A DNA stretch of 64,000 nt from Brachybacterium sp. YJGR34 (GCF_003347015.1 NZ_PNFB01000014.1:1-64000), one strand, 5' to 3'. Shown: positions 9,101-18,268, numbered from the stretch's first letter. Notes: generated by a model not told the origin, from the sequence alone. Made by a program: numbers and translations.

Positions 9101-10344
9101 TGTCCGCGCCGCTGCGCCCGGGGACCTCGCGCAGGTCCGGAGCGGTCGCGGCCCCGGTCTCCGTCCCGCTCGCCCGGCGCGCCGGGGGTCCCGACCTCGC
9201 GCGCGGCCTCGCCCTGCTGGGCATCGGCCTGGCCAACCTCGTGGGCTGGCTGCACGGCAGCGACTGGACCGTGCTGCTCAAGCAGAGCGGCGCGACCGCC
9301 CTGGATCGCTCGGTGGACGTGCTCGTCGCGCTGCTGGCGGACAATCGCGCCTTCCCGCTGTTCGCGCTGCTGTTCGGGTACGGCATCGGCGTCCTGCACC
9401 GCCGCGCCCGTGAGCGCGGGGAGACGGCGCGGATGTTCACCGGGCGGATGGCGCGCCGCCACCTGGTGCTGCTCGGGATCGGGCTCGCCCACGCGATCCT
9501 CCTGTTCAGCGGTGACATCCTCGTCGCCTACGCGGTGGTCGGCATGCTCTGCGTGCTGCTGGTGAGCCGGCACCGGGTGATGCTCCCGCTGGCCGCGGTG
9601 CTGGCCCTGCCCGCCCTCGGGGTCTGGGGCTGGGCGGACGGCACCATCGGCCTGCGGGGCGGGAGCGGATACGCCTCTGCCTCCGCCCCCGACTATCTCT
9701 CTGCCGTGCAGCTGCGCACCCTCCCCGCCCTGCGGGGCGTGCTCACGGCCCCGCTCTGGGACCTGGGCCTGCTCACGCCGATGGCGCTCGGGGCGATCGC
9801 CGCGCGCCTGCGGCTGCTCGAGGAGGTCTCCGCGAACCGGGATCTGCTGGTGCCGGTCACCCGCTGGGGCCTGGGGATCGGCCTGCTGGGCGCGGTGCCG
9901 CTGACCGTGGTGCTGCTGCGCGGCGGCGCGGGGACGCCGGGTCCCGACGAGATCGTGCTGGGCGTCCTCGGCGTGCTCCACCAGTACTCCGGCCTGGTCC
10001 TCGCCCTCGGCGTCGCGGCGGGCGCCGCCCTGCTCGCCCAGCGGGTGCTCGAGGGCGGTCCGCATCCTCGGCGCCGCGAGCGGTGGCTGGGCACGGGGGT
10101 GCGGGGCGTCGAGGCGCTCGGCGCGGTCTCCCTGAGCGTCTACATCGCGCAGTCCCTGCTCTTCGCCGCGCTGTTCCCGCCGTACACGCTGGACCTCGGC
10201 GCACGGCTGGGCACCGCCGGCGCCGCCGCGCTGGTGCTGGCGGCCTGGCTCGCCATGATCCCGCTCGCGGTCCTCCTGCGCGCGCACGACCGGCGCGGAC
10301 CGCTCGAGAGCCTGCTGCGCCGTCTGGCGGGGAGCCGCGCATGA
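9100..10344 (+). CDS. DUF418 family membrane protein
   Basis: A polytopic membrane protein of 414 residues with about eight hydrophobic segments. The start resembles DUF418/acyltransferase-3-like proteins (DLARGLALLGIGLANLV, then FALLFGYGIGVLHRRAR). The C-terminal DUF418 region includes a GAVSLSVYIAQSLLF segment. Function is uncertain; related proteins are proposed to be transporters or membrane acyltransferases. The ATG overlaps the RNase H stop by one base and its own stop overlaps the next ATG (ATGA at 10341-10344), so it sits inside a tightly coupled operon. Confidence 0.85.
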   Translation: MSAPLRPGTSRRSGAVAAPVSVPLARRAGGPDLARGLALLGIGLANLVGWLHGSDWTVLLKQSGATALDRSVDVLVALLADNRAFPLFALLFGYGIGVLHRRARERGETARMFTGRMARRHLVLLGIGLAHAILLFSGDILVAYAVVGMLCVLLVSRHRVMLPLAAVLALPALGVWGWADGTIGLRGGSGYASASAPDYLSAVQLRTLPALRGVLTAPLWDLGLLTPMALGAIAARLRLLEEVSANRDLLVPVTRWGLGIGLLGAVPLTVVLLRGGAGTPGPDEIVLGVLGVLHQYSGLVLALGVAAGAALLAQRVLEGGPHPRRRERWLGTGVRGVEALGAVSLSVYIAQSLLFAALFPPYTLDLGARLGTAGAAALVLAAWLAMIPLAVLLRAHDRRGPLESLLRRLAGSRA

Positions 10345-10904
10345 CCGTCTACGCCGACACCCCGCGCTGGCCCCGCCACGGCACCCTCTGGGGCCACCTG
10401 ATCTCCGACGCCTCGCTCGCGGAGCTCCACGAGCGCGCCGCCCGCGCCGGGCTGCCCCCGCGCGCCTTCGACCTCGACCACTACGACTGGCCGCTCGGGG
10501 CCCGGGAGCAGCTCGAGGCGGTGGGCGTCCGCTTCGTCGCCGACGGCGAGCTGACCCGGATCCTCATCGCCTCGGGTCTGCGGATCCGGCTGCGGGACCG
10601 CCCGGACGCCCGGGCCCGGCGCAGCGCCGAGCACGCCGCGGCCCTGGGCCTGGAGGTCGTGCCCCGCGACCTCATCCACGGGATGATCGGGCACGTCGAC
10701 CCGCTGCCGGGCGCCGAGTCCGCGGCGCCGGGGGCGTTCCGTCTGACGCAGGACCGCCCCGGGGGCCCGCCCCGGGTCGAGTCCCACGACGAGCAGGGCC
10801 GGCGCGCCGCGCTCGCGCTGCTGCAGATGCTCGACTCCCTCGCCCGGGGTCGCGGCGAGGAGGGGTTCGTCGGGCAGGTGCTCGAGGACGGGACGTCGGC
10901 CTGA
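10341..10904 (+). CDS. DUF4031 domain protein
   Basis: A soluble 187-residue protein. Its N-terminus (MTVYADTPRWPRHGTLWGHL) and the segments FDLDHYDWP and PDARARRSAEHAAALG match the small DUF4031 family of unknown function found in actinobacteria. It contains conserved Asp, His and Tyr residues that could form a metal or nucleotide site, but no known catalytic signature. It is the last gene of the coupled operon that begins with the GNAT gene and converges on the histidine kinase gene with only 7 bp between the stops. Confidence 0.8.
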   Translation: MTVYADTPRWPRHGTLWGHLISDASLAELHERAARAGLPPRAFDLDHYDWPLGAREQLEAVGVRFVADGELTRILIASGLRIRLRDRPDARARRSAEHAAALGLEVVPRDLIHGMIGHVDPLPGAESAAPGAFRLTQDRPGGPPRVESHDEQGRRAALALLQMLDSLARGRGEEGFVGQVLEDGTSA

Positions 10905-10911
10905 GGGGTGC

Positions 10912-12513
10912 TCAGCGCGAGGGCGAGGAGGGGCTCTCCGGAGTGTCGGCCGGGGGCTCGTCCGGGCTCCCGCCCGTCAGCGCGCGCAGCTGATCGGGGG
11001 TCGACTGCTGCTCGGGGGCGATCTCGGTGCCCTGCAGCTGGACCCAGAAGGTCGCGCCGCCGCCGGGGGTCTCGATCACCCCGATGCTGCCGCGATGCTG
11101 CTGCACGATCGTGGCCGCGATCGACAGACCCAGACCGGCCCCGCCGCCCTGCGTCGCCGCCCGGACCCGCGAGGAGTCGGTGCGGTAGAAGCGCTCGAAG
11201 ACCTTCTCGCGCTGGTCGTCGTCGATCCCCTCGCCGTGGTCGCGGACCTCGATCCGCACCGTGTCCGGGGCGGTGTAGCCCACCGCGATCTCCACCGGCG
11301 ACCCCTTGGGGGTGTGGCGGTTGGCGTTGCCCACCAGGTTGAGGATCACCTGCCGCAGGGACGCCTCGTCGCCCAGCACGCCGATCGACACGTGCGGCTG
11401 CACGGAGACCGGGGTGCCCGCGAGGGAGACCACCATGACCTGCCGGTCGGGATCCAGGGCGCGCAGGTCCTGCGCGGCGTCGAAGAGCGCGTCGGTGAGG
11501 TCCACCGGCTCCAGCGGGAGATCGGGGTTCTCGTCGAGGCGGGCCAGGCGCAGCAGGTTCTCCACCAGCGAGCCCATCCGTCGCGCCTCGTCCTCGATGC
11601 GCCGCATGGCCGAGGCGACGTCCTCGTCGGTGCCCAGCGCCCCCATCCGGTACAGCTCGCCGAAGCCGCGGATCGCGGCCAGCGGGGTGCGCAGCTCGTG
11701 CGAGGCGTCGCCGACGAAGCGCCGCATCCGCGCCTCGGAGCGGGTGGCGTGCTCCTCGGAGGCGGACTGGGCGGCGAAGGCCTGCTCGATCCGCACCAGC
11801 ATCTCGTTGAGGGACAGTGCGAGGTCGTGCACCTCGAGGGAGGTGTCGGTGACGGGGACGCGGCGGGAGAGATCGCCGCCGGCGATCTGGGAGGCGGTGG
11901 ACTCCACGTCGCGCAGCGGCTCGAGCGCCCGGTGCGTCACGTACCCGCCGGCGCCCATCCCCACCAGCACCACGAGCGTGCCCACCAGCACGATGACCAG
12001 GGCCATCTCGTGCATGGTGCGGTCCACGCCGGTCAGCGGCAGGGCCACGTACACGCTGCCGTGATCGGGGCCGGTGTTGACCATCGCGATGACGCGCCAG
12101 CGGTTCTCCTGGGAGTCCACCACCGTGAAGGGGCGCCCTCCGCGCTGCAGGATCTGCTCGTCGGTCAGCTCCGGGAAGGGGACCGTGGGATCGCCGTGCC
12201 CGTAGTGGACGACGTCGGTGAGGATGGGGTCGCCGTTCTCGTCGCGGATCTCGACCGCGTACTCCACCGGGGTGTACGTGCTGTCACGGGCGGCCTCGTC
12301 ATCGCTGGCCAGGCGCTCCTGCGCGAGGGACAGCATCTCGCCCATGCCCGCCTGCAGGTTCGAGTCGACGGACTGGATCAGCGTGCGGTTGAGCAGGAAC
12401 AGCGAGAGGCTCCCGGTGATGACCGTGCCGAGCACCAGCAGCAGGGAGATGAGCGCGACGATCCGCGTCCACAGGGACACGGGCCGCTCGGTGCGCAGGC
12501 TCGGCAGGGCCAA
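10912..12513 (-). CDS. Two-component sensor histidine kinase
   Basis: Membrane sensor kinase of 533 residues. Transmembrane helix 1 is at about 17-41 and helix 2 at 170-192, enclosing an extracytoplasmic sensor of about 125 residues. A HAMP linker follows, then a HisKA domain with phosphoacceptor His272 in DASHELRTPLAA and a HATPase domain with NLVGNANRHTP, DHGEGIDDD, FERFYR and GAGLGLSI. The C-terminus is proline/serine rich. The layout resembles TrcS/MprB/CutS-type kinases; the stimulus is unknown. The start is TTG at 12511-12513, 3 bp after the stop of the response regulator, so the two are co-expressed. Confidence 0.95.
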   Translation of the reverse strand: MALPSLRTERPVSLWTRIVALISLLLVLGTVITGSLSLFLLNRTLIQSVDSNLQAGMGEMLSLAQERLASDDEAARDSTYTPVEYAVEIRDENGDPILTDVVHYGHGDPTVPFPELTDEQILQRGGRPFTVVDSQENRWRVIAMVNTGPDHGSVYVALPLTGVDRTMHEMALVIVLVGTLVVLVGMGAGGYVTHRALEPLRDVESTASQIAGGDLSRRVPVTDTSLEVHDLALSLNEMLVRIEQAFAAQSASEEHATRSEARMRRFVGDASHELRTPLAAIRGFGELYRMGALGTDEDVASAMRRIEDEARRMGSLVENLLRLARLDENPDLPLEPVDLTDALFDAAQDLRALDPDRQVMVVSLAGTPVSVQPHVSIGVLGDEASLRQVILNLVGNANRHTPKGSPVEIAVGYTAPDTVRIEVRDHGEGIDDDQREKVFERFYRTDSSRVRAATQGGGAGLGLSIAATIVQQHRGSIGVIETPGGGATFWVQLQGTEIAPEQQSTPDQLRALTGGSPDEPPADTPESPSSPSR

Positions 12514-12516
12514 GCC

Positions 12517-13236
12517 TCAGGAGCCTTCGGGCGCGCGCAGGACGTAGCCGATGCCTCGCTTGGTGTGGATCATCGGATCGCCGATCACGTCGATCTTGCG
12601 GCGCAGGTAGGAGATGTAGGACTCCACGATGCCCACCTCCCCGGACCAGTCGTAGTCCCAGACGTGGTCGAGGATCTGGGTCTTGGAGACCACCCGGCCG
12701 GCGTTGAGCATGAGGTAGCGCAGCAGCTTGAACTCGGTGGGGGAGAGCTCGATGTTCACGTCCCCGCGGTACACCTCGTGGGAGTCCTCGTCCAGGCGCA
12801 GGTCGCCGACCACCAGGGAGCTGTCCACCGTGGTCTCGGAGCCGCCGTGGGTGCGCCGCAGCACGGCGCGGATGCGGGCCACGACCTCCTCGAGGCTGAA
12901 GGGCTTGGTGACGTAGTCGTCGCCGCCGACGGTGAGTCCGGCGACCTTGTCCTGGGTCTCGTCCTTCGCCGTGAGGAAGAGGATCGGGTACTTCTCGCCG
13001 CGGTCGCGCAGGCGCCGGGTGACGGTGAAGCCGTCCATGTCCGGCAGCATCACGTCGAGCACCACGAGATCGGGCTGGTTCTCAGTGGCCTCGCGGATCG
13101 CCTCGTTGCCGCTCGAGGCGGTGAACACCTCGAAGCCGGCGAAGCGGAGGGAGGTCGCGAGCAGGTCGCGGATGTTGGGCTCGTCGTCGACGACGAGGAG
13201 CCGTGCCTCGTAGTCATGATCGTCGGTGGCAGTCAT
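12517..13236 (-). CDS. OmpR-family response regulator
   Basis: A 239-residue DNA-binding response regulator. The receiver domain has the acidic pocket VVDDEP, phosphoacceptor Asp61 (LVVLDVMLPDMDG), a conserved Thr (LFLTAKD) and Lys (YVTKPFS). The C-terminal winged helix shows LSPTEFKLLRYLMLNAGRVV and VESYISYLRRKID, ending with GIGYVLR. I use the ATG at 13236; a GTG at 13269 would add 11 residues and has a comparable ribosome site, so the start is not certain. It is the cognate partner of the kinase immediately downstream. Confidence 0.95.
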   Translation of the reverse strand: MTATDDHDYEARLLVVDDEPNIRDLLATSLRFAGFEVFTASSGNEAIREATENQPDLVVLDVMLPDMDGFTVTRRLRDRGEKYPILFLTAKDETQDKVAGLTVGGDDYVTKPFSLEEVVARIRAVLRRTHGGSETTVDSSLVVGDLRLDEDSHEVYRGDVNIELSPTEFKLLRYLMLNAGRVVSKTQILDHVWDYDWSGEVGIVESYISYLRRKIDVIGDPMIHTKRGIGYVLRAPEGS

Positions 13237-13290
13237 GCCTCTACCGTCCTCCCGTTGCTTGGGAATCACCTGGATGCCCTCTGAGCGGCC

Positions 13291-13722
13291 TCAGCGGGTG
13301 CCGCGCGAGCCCTGCTCCTGGAGCTTGCGCAGCTTGCGGATGGTCCAGCTCATCTGGATCATCCGCACCGAACCGACCAGCGCCATGACCAGGGCCCCGG
13401 CGATCGCCGCGAACAGCATCGCCACGCCGAGGGGGAGCTCGAAGGTCGCGGCGAAGTACTCGAAGCTCGCGGTCTGGCCGTTCTGGATCACGAAGATCAA
13501 CAGCAGCACCAGGACGATCGCGCCGAGGATCATCGAGATCCACAGCCCCGCGGTCTTCCCGCCGCGGGACGCGGACCCCTCGCCGGTCGAGGGCTCCCGC
13601 GGCGTCCGGGGCGTCGGCGGCTCGGCGGGGGCGGCCGGGCGCGGTGCGGGCCGGTCCTCGCCCGACGGGGCGTCGGCCGGGGTGCGACCCGCGGGACGGG
13701 TGGGATCCTCGGATGAGGTCAT
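13291..13722 (-). CDS. LapA-domain membrane protein
   Basis: A 143-residue protein with a proline-rich cytoplasmic N-terminus (about 55 residues), a first transmembrane helix (LWISMILGAIVLVLLLIFVI), the LapA signature QNGQTASFEYFAATFELPLG, a second helix, and a basic tail with a short coiled segment (IRKLRKLQEQ). LapA proteins are small two-helix membrane proteins linked in E. coli to LPS assembly control; their actinobacterial role is unclear. The ATG has a good AGGAG site 6 bp upstream. It lies 54 bp upstream of the response regulator on the same strand, so co-transcription is possible. Confidence 0.88.
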   Translation of the reverse strand: MTSSEDPTRPAGRTPADAPSGEDRPAPRPAAPAEPPTPRTPREPSTGEGSASRGGKTAGLWISMILGAIVLVLLLIFVIQNGQTASFEYFAATFELPLGVAMLFAAIAGALVMALVGSVRMIQMSWTIRKLRKLQEQGSRGTR

Positions 13723-13779
13723 GTCGATCTCCTCGGGTGGGCCGGCGGAGCGGCGGGGAAGGGTGTGCTGCGTGCCACT

Positions 13780-15444
13780 CTAGCCAGCCGGGCGGTCGTC
13801 CAGGGAGGTCTCGAGGTCGTCGGCGTCCACGATCGTGTAGGCGTAGCCCTGCTCGGCGAGGAACCGCTGGCGATGGGCCGCGTAGTCCTGGTCCTGGGTG
13901 TCGCGCATGACGACCGTGTAGAAGTGCGCGGTGCGGCCGTCGGCCTTGGGGCGCAGCAGGCGGCCCAGTCGCTGGGCCTCCTCCTGGCGCGAGCCGAAGG
14001 CGCCGCTGACCTGCACGGCGACCGAGGCCTCGGGGAGGTCGACGGAGAAGTTCGCGACCTTCGAGACCACCAGGCGGGAGATCTCGCCGGCCCGGAAGGC
14101 CTCGAACAGCTCCTGGCGCCGCCGCACGGGGGTCTGCCCGGTGACGAGGTCGCAGCCGAGCTGCTCGGCGAGCTCCTCGAGCTGATCGAGGTACTGACCG
14201 ATCACGAGCATCGGCTCCCCGGGATGCCGAGCCGCGATCCGCCGCACCACGTCCGTCTTCGCCGGATGCGCGGCCCCCAGGCGCGGGCGGTCCCCGGCCT
14301 CGGCCATGGCGTAGGCCATGCGGTCCTCGGCGGGCATCGCGACCCGCACCTCGGTGCAGTCGGCCGGGGCGATGTAGCCCTGGGCCTCGATGTCCTTCCA
14401 CGGGGCGTCGTAGCGTTTGGGGCCGATGAGCGAGAACACCTCGCCCTCGCGCCCGTCCTCGCGCACCAGGGTCGCGGTCAGGCCCAGCCGTCGGCGGGCC
14501 TGCAGGTCCGCCGTCATGCGGAAGACCGGGGCGGGCAGCAGGTGCACCTCGTCGTAGAGGATGAGCCCCCAGTCGCGGGCGCTCATGAGCTCCAGGTGGG
14601 GCTGGACGCCCCGGCGCTTCATGGTGAGCACCTGATAGGTCGCGATCGTCACCGGGCGCACCTCCTTCGTCGCCCCGGAGTACTCGCCGATCTCGTCCTC
14701 GGTGAGGCTGGTGCGCCTCAGCAGCTCGGCGCGCCACTGCCGCGCGGAGACGGTCGAGGTGACCAGGATCAGGGTGGTGCGCTGCATCGCCGCCATCGCC
14801 CCGGCGCCCACCAGCGTCTTCCCGGCTCCGCAGGGGAGGACCACCACCCCGGAGCCGCCGTGGCGGAAGCCCTCGATCGCCTCCACCTGGTACGGCCGCA
14901 GCGACCAGCCGTCCTCGTCCAGCGCGATCGGGTGCGCCTCGCCGTCCACATAGCCGGCGAGGTCCTCCGCGGGCCAGCCCAGCGCCAGCAGCGCCTGCTT
15001 CAGGGCGCCGCGCTCGGAGGGGTGGACGACGACCGTCGCCTCGTCGACCCGGGCGCCGAGCATGCCCTGGATGCGTCGCGCCCGGGAGATCTCCTCGAGC
15101 ACCGCGCGGTCCAGCGCCTGCAGCACCAGGCCGTGCACGGGGTCCGCCCGCAGCTGCAGGCGGCCGTAGCGGTCCATGGTGTCCGCGACGTCGACCAGCA
15201 GGGCGTGGGGGACCGGGTAGCGGGAATGGTCGACGAGGGCGGCGATGACGGTCTCCGCGTCGTACCCCGCGGCCCGTGCATTCCACAGCCCCAGGTCGGT
15301 GATGCGGTAGGTGTGGATGTGCTCGGGCGCGCGCTCGAGCTCAGCGAAGGCGGCGATCGCGGCGCGCGCCGCGGCGGAGCGGGGGTGGTCGACCTCGAGC
15401 AGGAGGGACTTGTCGCTCTGGACGATGAGGGGGCCGGCGGTCAT
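13780..15444 (-). CDS. XPB-type DNA repair helicase
   Basis: Superfamily 2 helicase of 554 residues, related to eukaryotic XPB and archaeal/mycobacterial XPB (3'-5' DNA helicase, proposed nucleotide excision repair). An N-terminal damage-recognition-like domain (1-180) is followed by a Q-like LRPYQVEAI, Walker A PCGAGKT at 204-210, Walker B DEVH at 298-301, GLTATLVRED and a motif VI region EEAQRLGRLLRPK. The ATG is preceded by TAGCCT ending 6 bp upstream, predicting a leaderless mRNA. Its usual partner, the helicase-associated domain protein, is encoded about 3 kb away at 18422-20581 rather than next to it. Confidence 0.95.
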   Translation of the reverse strand: MTAGPLIVQSDKSLLLEVDHPRSAAARAAIAAFAELERAPEHIHTYRITDLGLWNARAAGYDAETVIAALVDHSRYPVPHALLVDVADTMDRYGRLQLRADPVHGLVLQALDRAVLEEISRARRIQGMLGARVDEATVVVHPSERGALKQALLALGWPAEDLAGYVDGEAHPIALDEDGWSLRPYQVEAIEGFRHGGSGVVVLPCGAGKTLVGAGAMAAMQRTTLILVTSTVSARQWRAELLRRTSLTEDEIGEYSGATKEVRPVTIATYQVLTMKRRGVQPHLELMSARDWGLILYDEVHLLPAPVFRMTADLQARRRLGLTATLVREDGREGEVFSLIGPKRYDAPWKDIEAQGYIAPADCTEVRVAMPAEDRMAYAMAEAGDRPRLGAAHPAKTDVVRRIAARHPGEPMLVIGQYLDQLEELAEQLGCDLVTGQTPVRRRQELFEAFRAGEISRLVVSKVANFSVDLPEASVAVQVSGAFGSRQEEAQRLGRLLRPKADGRTAHFYTVVMRDTQDQDYAAHRQRFLAEQGYAYTIVDADDLETSLDDRPAG

Positions 15445-15450
15445 CCGCTC

Positions 15451-15456
15451 AGGCTA
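15451..15456 (-). promoter_or_regulatory. Putative leaderless -10 box (TAGCCT) for the XPB helicase
   Basis: On the minus strand TAGCCT is separated by 6 bp (GAGCGG) from the ATG at 15444. The spacing places the transcription start at the start codon. No ribosome site is present. Confidence 0.5.
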
Positions 15457-15462
15457 CGCCGC

Positions 15463-16215
15463 TCAGGCGGCGGCGGGCTCGGGCAGGTGCCGACCGTTCA
15501 GGCGCTCGTACATGCCGACCTCGAAGAGCACGATGAACGGGATGGCGACGACGAGGCCGACGACCACGGCGGAGGCGATCGAGGAGGCCACGCCGATCAG
15601 CAGCCAGGCGACGATCGTGGTGCCGAGGTTCGCCCGGGCCAGGGCGACGCTCTCGGCCAGCGCGGCCAGCGGGGAGGCTCCGCGGGCCGCGGCCGGGATC
15701 GCGTACATCAGCAGCACCCCGGCGACGAGCCCCGGCAGGTAGCACAGCAGCAGGCCGACTCCGACGATCACCAGCACCAGCAGGGCGGTCAGGAGCACCC
15801 GGCCCGGCCCGATCATCGCCTGGCCGATGCCGGGGCGCCGGCCCTCGAGGAGGGTCTCCGCGGCACGGGCGGATCCGGACTGCCACAGGATCGTGAACGG
15901 GACCGCCAGCAGGGCGATCGCGGCCGTCACGGCGTAGAACAGGAGCATCTCGGTCCACGGGACGGTCTCCGAGGCGTCCAGGGCGCCCGATTCCTGAAGC
16001 CGGGAGAACAGCACGACCATCGCCACGGCCACCCCGCCGCCGATGACGAGGAGCATCACGACGGAGTAGACGAGCCCGGCCACGAGGAAGGGGACGGGGC
16101 TGCGGAGCAGTCCCGTGCCCGCGAACCGCAGCGCCGCGCCCAGATCGCTCGAGAGGTCCGTGCCGGGCGGGATGCCCGAGGGGTCGGGGACGTTCGACGG
16201 CGGGGGAACGGTCAT
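15463..16215 (-). CDS. Predicted multi-pass membrane protein
   Basis: A 250-residue integral membrane protein with a short soluble N-terminus (about 40 residues) and about five or six hydrophobic segments. Its architecture resembles the membrane domains of DUF975/GlpQ-membrane-type proteins (alternating long helices with small-residue loops and an amphipathic segment SPLAALAESVALARANLGTT). No catalytic motif is seen and I do not assign a function. I use the ATG at 16215; a GTG at 16227 is the alternative. It is divergent from gnd across 216 bp and its stop lies 18 bp upstream of the XPB start. Confidence 0.75.
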   Translation of the reverse strand: MTVPPPSNVPDPSGIPPGTDLSSDLGAALRFAGTGLLRSPVPFLVAGLVYSVVMLLVIGGGVAVAMVVLFSRLQESGALDASETVPWTEMLLFYAVTAAIALLAVPFTILWQSGSARAAETLLEGRRPGIGQAMIGPGRVLLTALLVLVIVGVGLLLCYLPGLVAGVLLMYAIPAAARGASPLAALAESVALARANLGTTIVAWLLIGVASSIASAVVVGLVVAIPFIVLFEVGMYERLNGRHLPEPAAA

Positions 16216-16431
16216 CAGGCTGCTCACTCTCGCGGAACGGGGCTCGACGGCTCCGGGCGGGGTCGGGACGGGGCCACGGTACGGGACCGTGACAAGGGGC
16301 GGCACGCCCGGCCGCGGGCGGGCGCGGGTCTCTAGGATGGGGGAGAATGGACCGGTGCGCCCGCTCCGGCGGCCTGTCGTCGGACGCGCGGTCCGGCCCG
16401 GTTCGATATTTTCCCGACCTGAGGAGATCCC

Positions 16432-17898
16432 ATGGCAAGCTTTGCTCCGTCCCCCGCCGATGTCGCCGACATCGGTGTCACCGGAATGGCGGTGATGGGC
16501 TCCAACCTGGCCCGCAATCTCGCCCGCAACGGCTTCAAGGTCGCCATCCACAACCGCAGCGTCGCGAAGACCGAGAAGGTCATCGCCGACCACGGCGGCG
16601 ACGGCGAGTTCTACCCGTCGGAGTCCACCGAGGAGTTCGTCGCCTCCCTGCAGAAGCCGCGCGTGGCCATCATCATGGTCAAGGCCGGCGGCCCCACCGA
16701 CGCCGTCATCGACGAGCTCGCCTCCTTCATGGAGGAGGGCGACATCATCGTCGACGCCGGCAACGCGCTGTTCACCGACACCCGTCGCCGTGAGGCCGCG
16801 CTGCGCGAGAAGGGCCTGCACTTCGTGGGCACCGGCGTCTCCGGCGGCGAGGAGGGCGCGCTCAACGGCCCCTCGATCATGCCCGGCGGCACCAAGGAGT
16901 CCTACGACCGCCTCGGCCCGATGTTCGAGAAGATCTCCGCCAAGGCCGAGGACGGCGCCCCCTGCTGCACGCACGTCGGCGCGGACGGCGCGGGCCACTT
17001 CGTGAAGATGGTGCACAACGGCATCGAGTACGCCGACATGCAGGTCATCTCCGAGGCCTACGACCTCATGTCCAAGGCGCTGGGCATGGAGGCCTCCGCG
17101 ATCGGCGACGTCTTCGACGAGTGGAACAAGGGCGACCTGGAGTCCTTCCTCATCGAGATCACCGCCGGGGTGCTGCACCACACCGACGTCACCTCCGGCA
17201 AGCCCTTCGTGGACGTCATCCTCGACCAGGCCGCCCAGAAGGGCACCGGCGCCTGGACCGTGAAGACCGCGCTGGACCTGGGCGTCCCGGTCACCGGCAT
17301 CGCCGAGGCCACCTTCGCCCGCTCGATCTCCGGCGGCACGCCCCAGCGCGAGGCCGGCCGCGCCGTGCTGCCCGCCGAGGCGCAGAGCCTCGAGATCGCC
17401 GACCCGGCGCAGTTCATCGACGACCTGCAGAAGGCGCTCTACGCCGCGAAGCTGGTCTCCTACTCGCAGGGCTTCGACGAGATCGCCGCCGGCGCCGCGG
17501 AGTACGGCTGGGACATCGCCCTGGGCGACATGGCCCGGATCTGGCGCGAGGGCTGCATCATCCGCGCCCGCTTCCTCGACCGGATCACCGAGGCCTACCA
17601 GCGCGACGCGAAGCTCCCGCTGCTGCTGGCGGACGAGTACTTCACCGCCGAGATCGCCCAGTGCATCCCGGCCTGGCGCCGCATCGTGTCCTTCGCGGCC
17701 GCGAGCGGGTTCCCCGTGCCGGTGTTCGCCTCGACGCTGTCCTACTACGACTCGGTGCGCGCCGAGCGCCTGCCGGCCGCCCTGGTCCAGGCGCAGCGCG
17801 ACTACTTCGGCGCCCACACCTACCGGCGCGTCGACGCCGAGGGCACCTTCCACGTGGAGTGGTCCGAGGACCGCCGGGAGACCAAGCAGGACTGGTGA
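16432..17898 (+). CDS. gnd: NADP-dependent 6-phosphogluconate dehydrogenase
   Basis: Oxidative decarboxylation of 6-phosphogluconate to ribulose 5-phosphate in the pentose phosphate pathway, producing NADPH. The 488-residue length is that of the long homodimeric type. The N-terminal cofactor motif is GVTGMAVMGSNLARNLARNG, with HNRS supplying the 2'-phosphate binding residues. Catalytic segments are GTGVSGGEEGALNGPSIMPGG and GAGHFVKMVHNGIEYADMQ (catalytic Lys and His-Asn). The C-terminal domain ends in YFGAHTYRRVD. The ATG has a strong GAGGAGA site. A perfect 30-bp palindromic terminator follows. The gene interrupts the XPB/helicase-associated neighbourhood on the opposite strand. Confidence 0.98.
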   Translation: MASFAPSPADVADIGVTGMAVMGSNLARNLARNGFKVAIHNRSVAKTEKVIADHGGDGEFYPSESTEEFVASLQKPRVAIIMVKAGGPTDAVIDELASFMEEGDIIVDAGNALFTDTRRREAALREKGLHFVGTGVSGGEEGALNGPSIMPGGTKESYDRLGPMFEKISAKAEDGAPCCTHVGADGAGHFVKMVHNGIEYADMQVISEAYDLMSKALGMEASAIGDVFDEWNKGDLESFLIEITAGVLHHTDVTSGKPFVDVILDQAAQKGTGAWTVKTALDLGVPVTGIAEATFARSISGGTPQREAGRAVLPAEAQSLEIADPAQFIDDLQKALYAAKLVSYSQGFDEIAAGAAEYGWDIALGDMARIWREGCIIRARFLDRITEAYQRDAKLPLLLADEYFTAEIAQCIPAWRRIVSFAAASGFPVPVFASTLSYYDSVRAERLPAALVQAQRDYFGAHTYRRVDAEGTFHVEWSEDRRETKQDW

Positions 17899-17916
17899 TC
17901 GGCTCCTAGCACGGCA

Positions 17917-17946
17917 GAAGGCCCGGACCTCGAGGTCCGGGCCTTC
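17917..17946. terminator. Bidirectional terminator, perfect palindrome
   Basis: A perfect 14-bp stem with a CG centre (GAAGGCCCGGACCT and its complement), reading the same on both strands and flanked by TTCTTC on the right. It lies between convergent gnd (stop 17898) and the CD225-like gene (stop 17984), so it can end transcription from both directions. Confidence 0.88.
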
Positions 17947-17983
17947 TTCGCGTCCTCCTCGCCGCCGTGCGGGCGGCGGCGGA

Positions 17984-18268
17984 TCAGTAGGTGTCGACAG
18001 TTGCCGTGAACGCGCCGGTGAGCAGCAGGATGACCCACATGATGATCACCAGGACCCACACGATCGCGAAGACGATCCAGCCCCACTTGTAGTACTTGTT
18101 CGCGGCCTCGAGATCGGTGTCGGCCTTGACCAGGCCGAGGATCGCGAGGATCACGGTGATGATGTTGCCGCCGCACAGGAACGAGACGATCAGCTGGACG
18201 ATCCACTTCGTCTTGCTGACGGGAGCCTGCGCGCCGGGGGCGGGGGCGGAGTAGTTCTGATTGGTCAT
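17984..18268 (-). CDS. Small two-helix membrane protein, CD225/dispanin-like
   Basis: A 94-residue membrane protein: a short polar N-terminus rich in Pro/Ala/Gln, a first hydrophobic helix (IVQLIVSFLCGGNIITVILA), a loop with Lys, Asp and Tyr-Tyr, and a second long helix ending in TVDTY. The spacing and loop resemble bacterial CD225 proteins (distant relatives of interferon-induced transmembrane proteins). The function is unknown. The ATG at 18268 has an AAGGGG site; an in-frame ATG at 18385 is upstream of the likely promoter and is rejected. A TATGAT box at 18357-18362 and a 7-bp leader hairpin precede it. Confidence 0.75.
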   Translation of the reverse strand: MTNQNYSAPAPGAQAPVSKTKWIVQLIVSFLCGGNIITVILAILGLVKADTDLEAANKYYKWGWIVFAIVWVLVIIMWVILLLTGAFTATVDTY

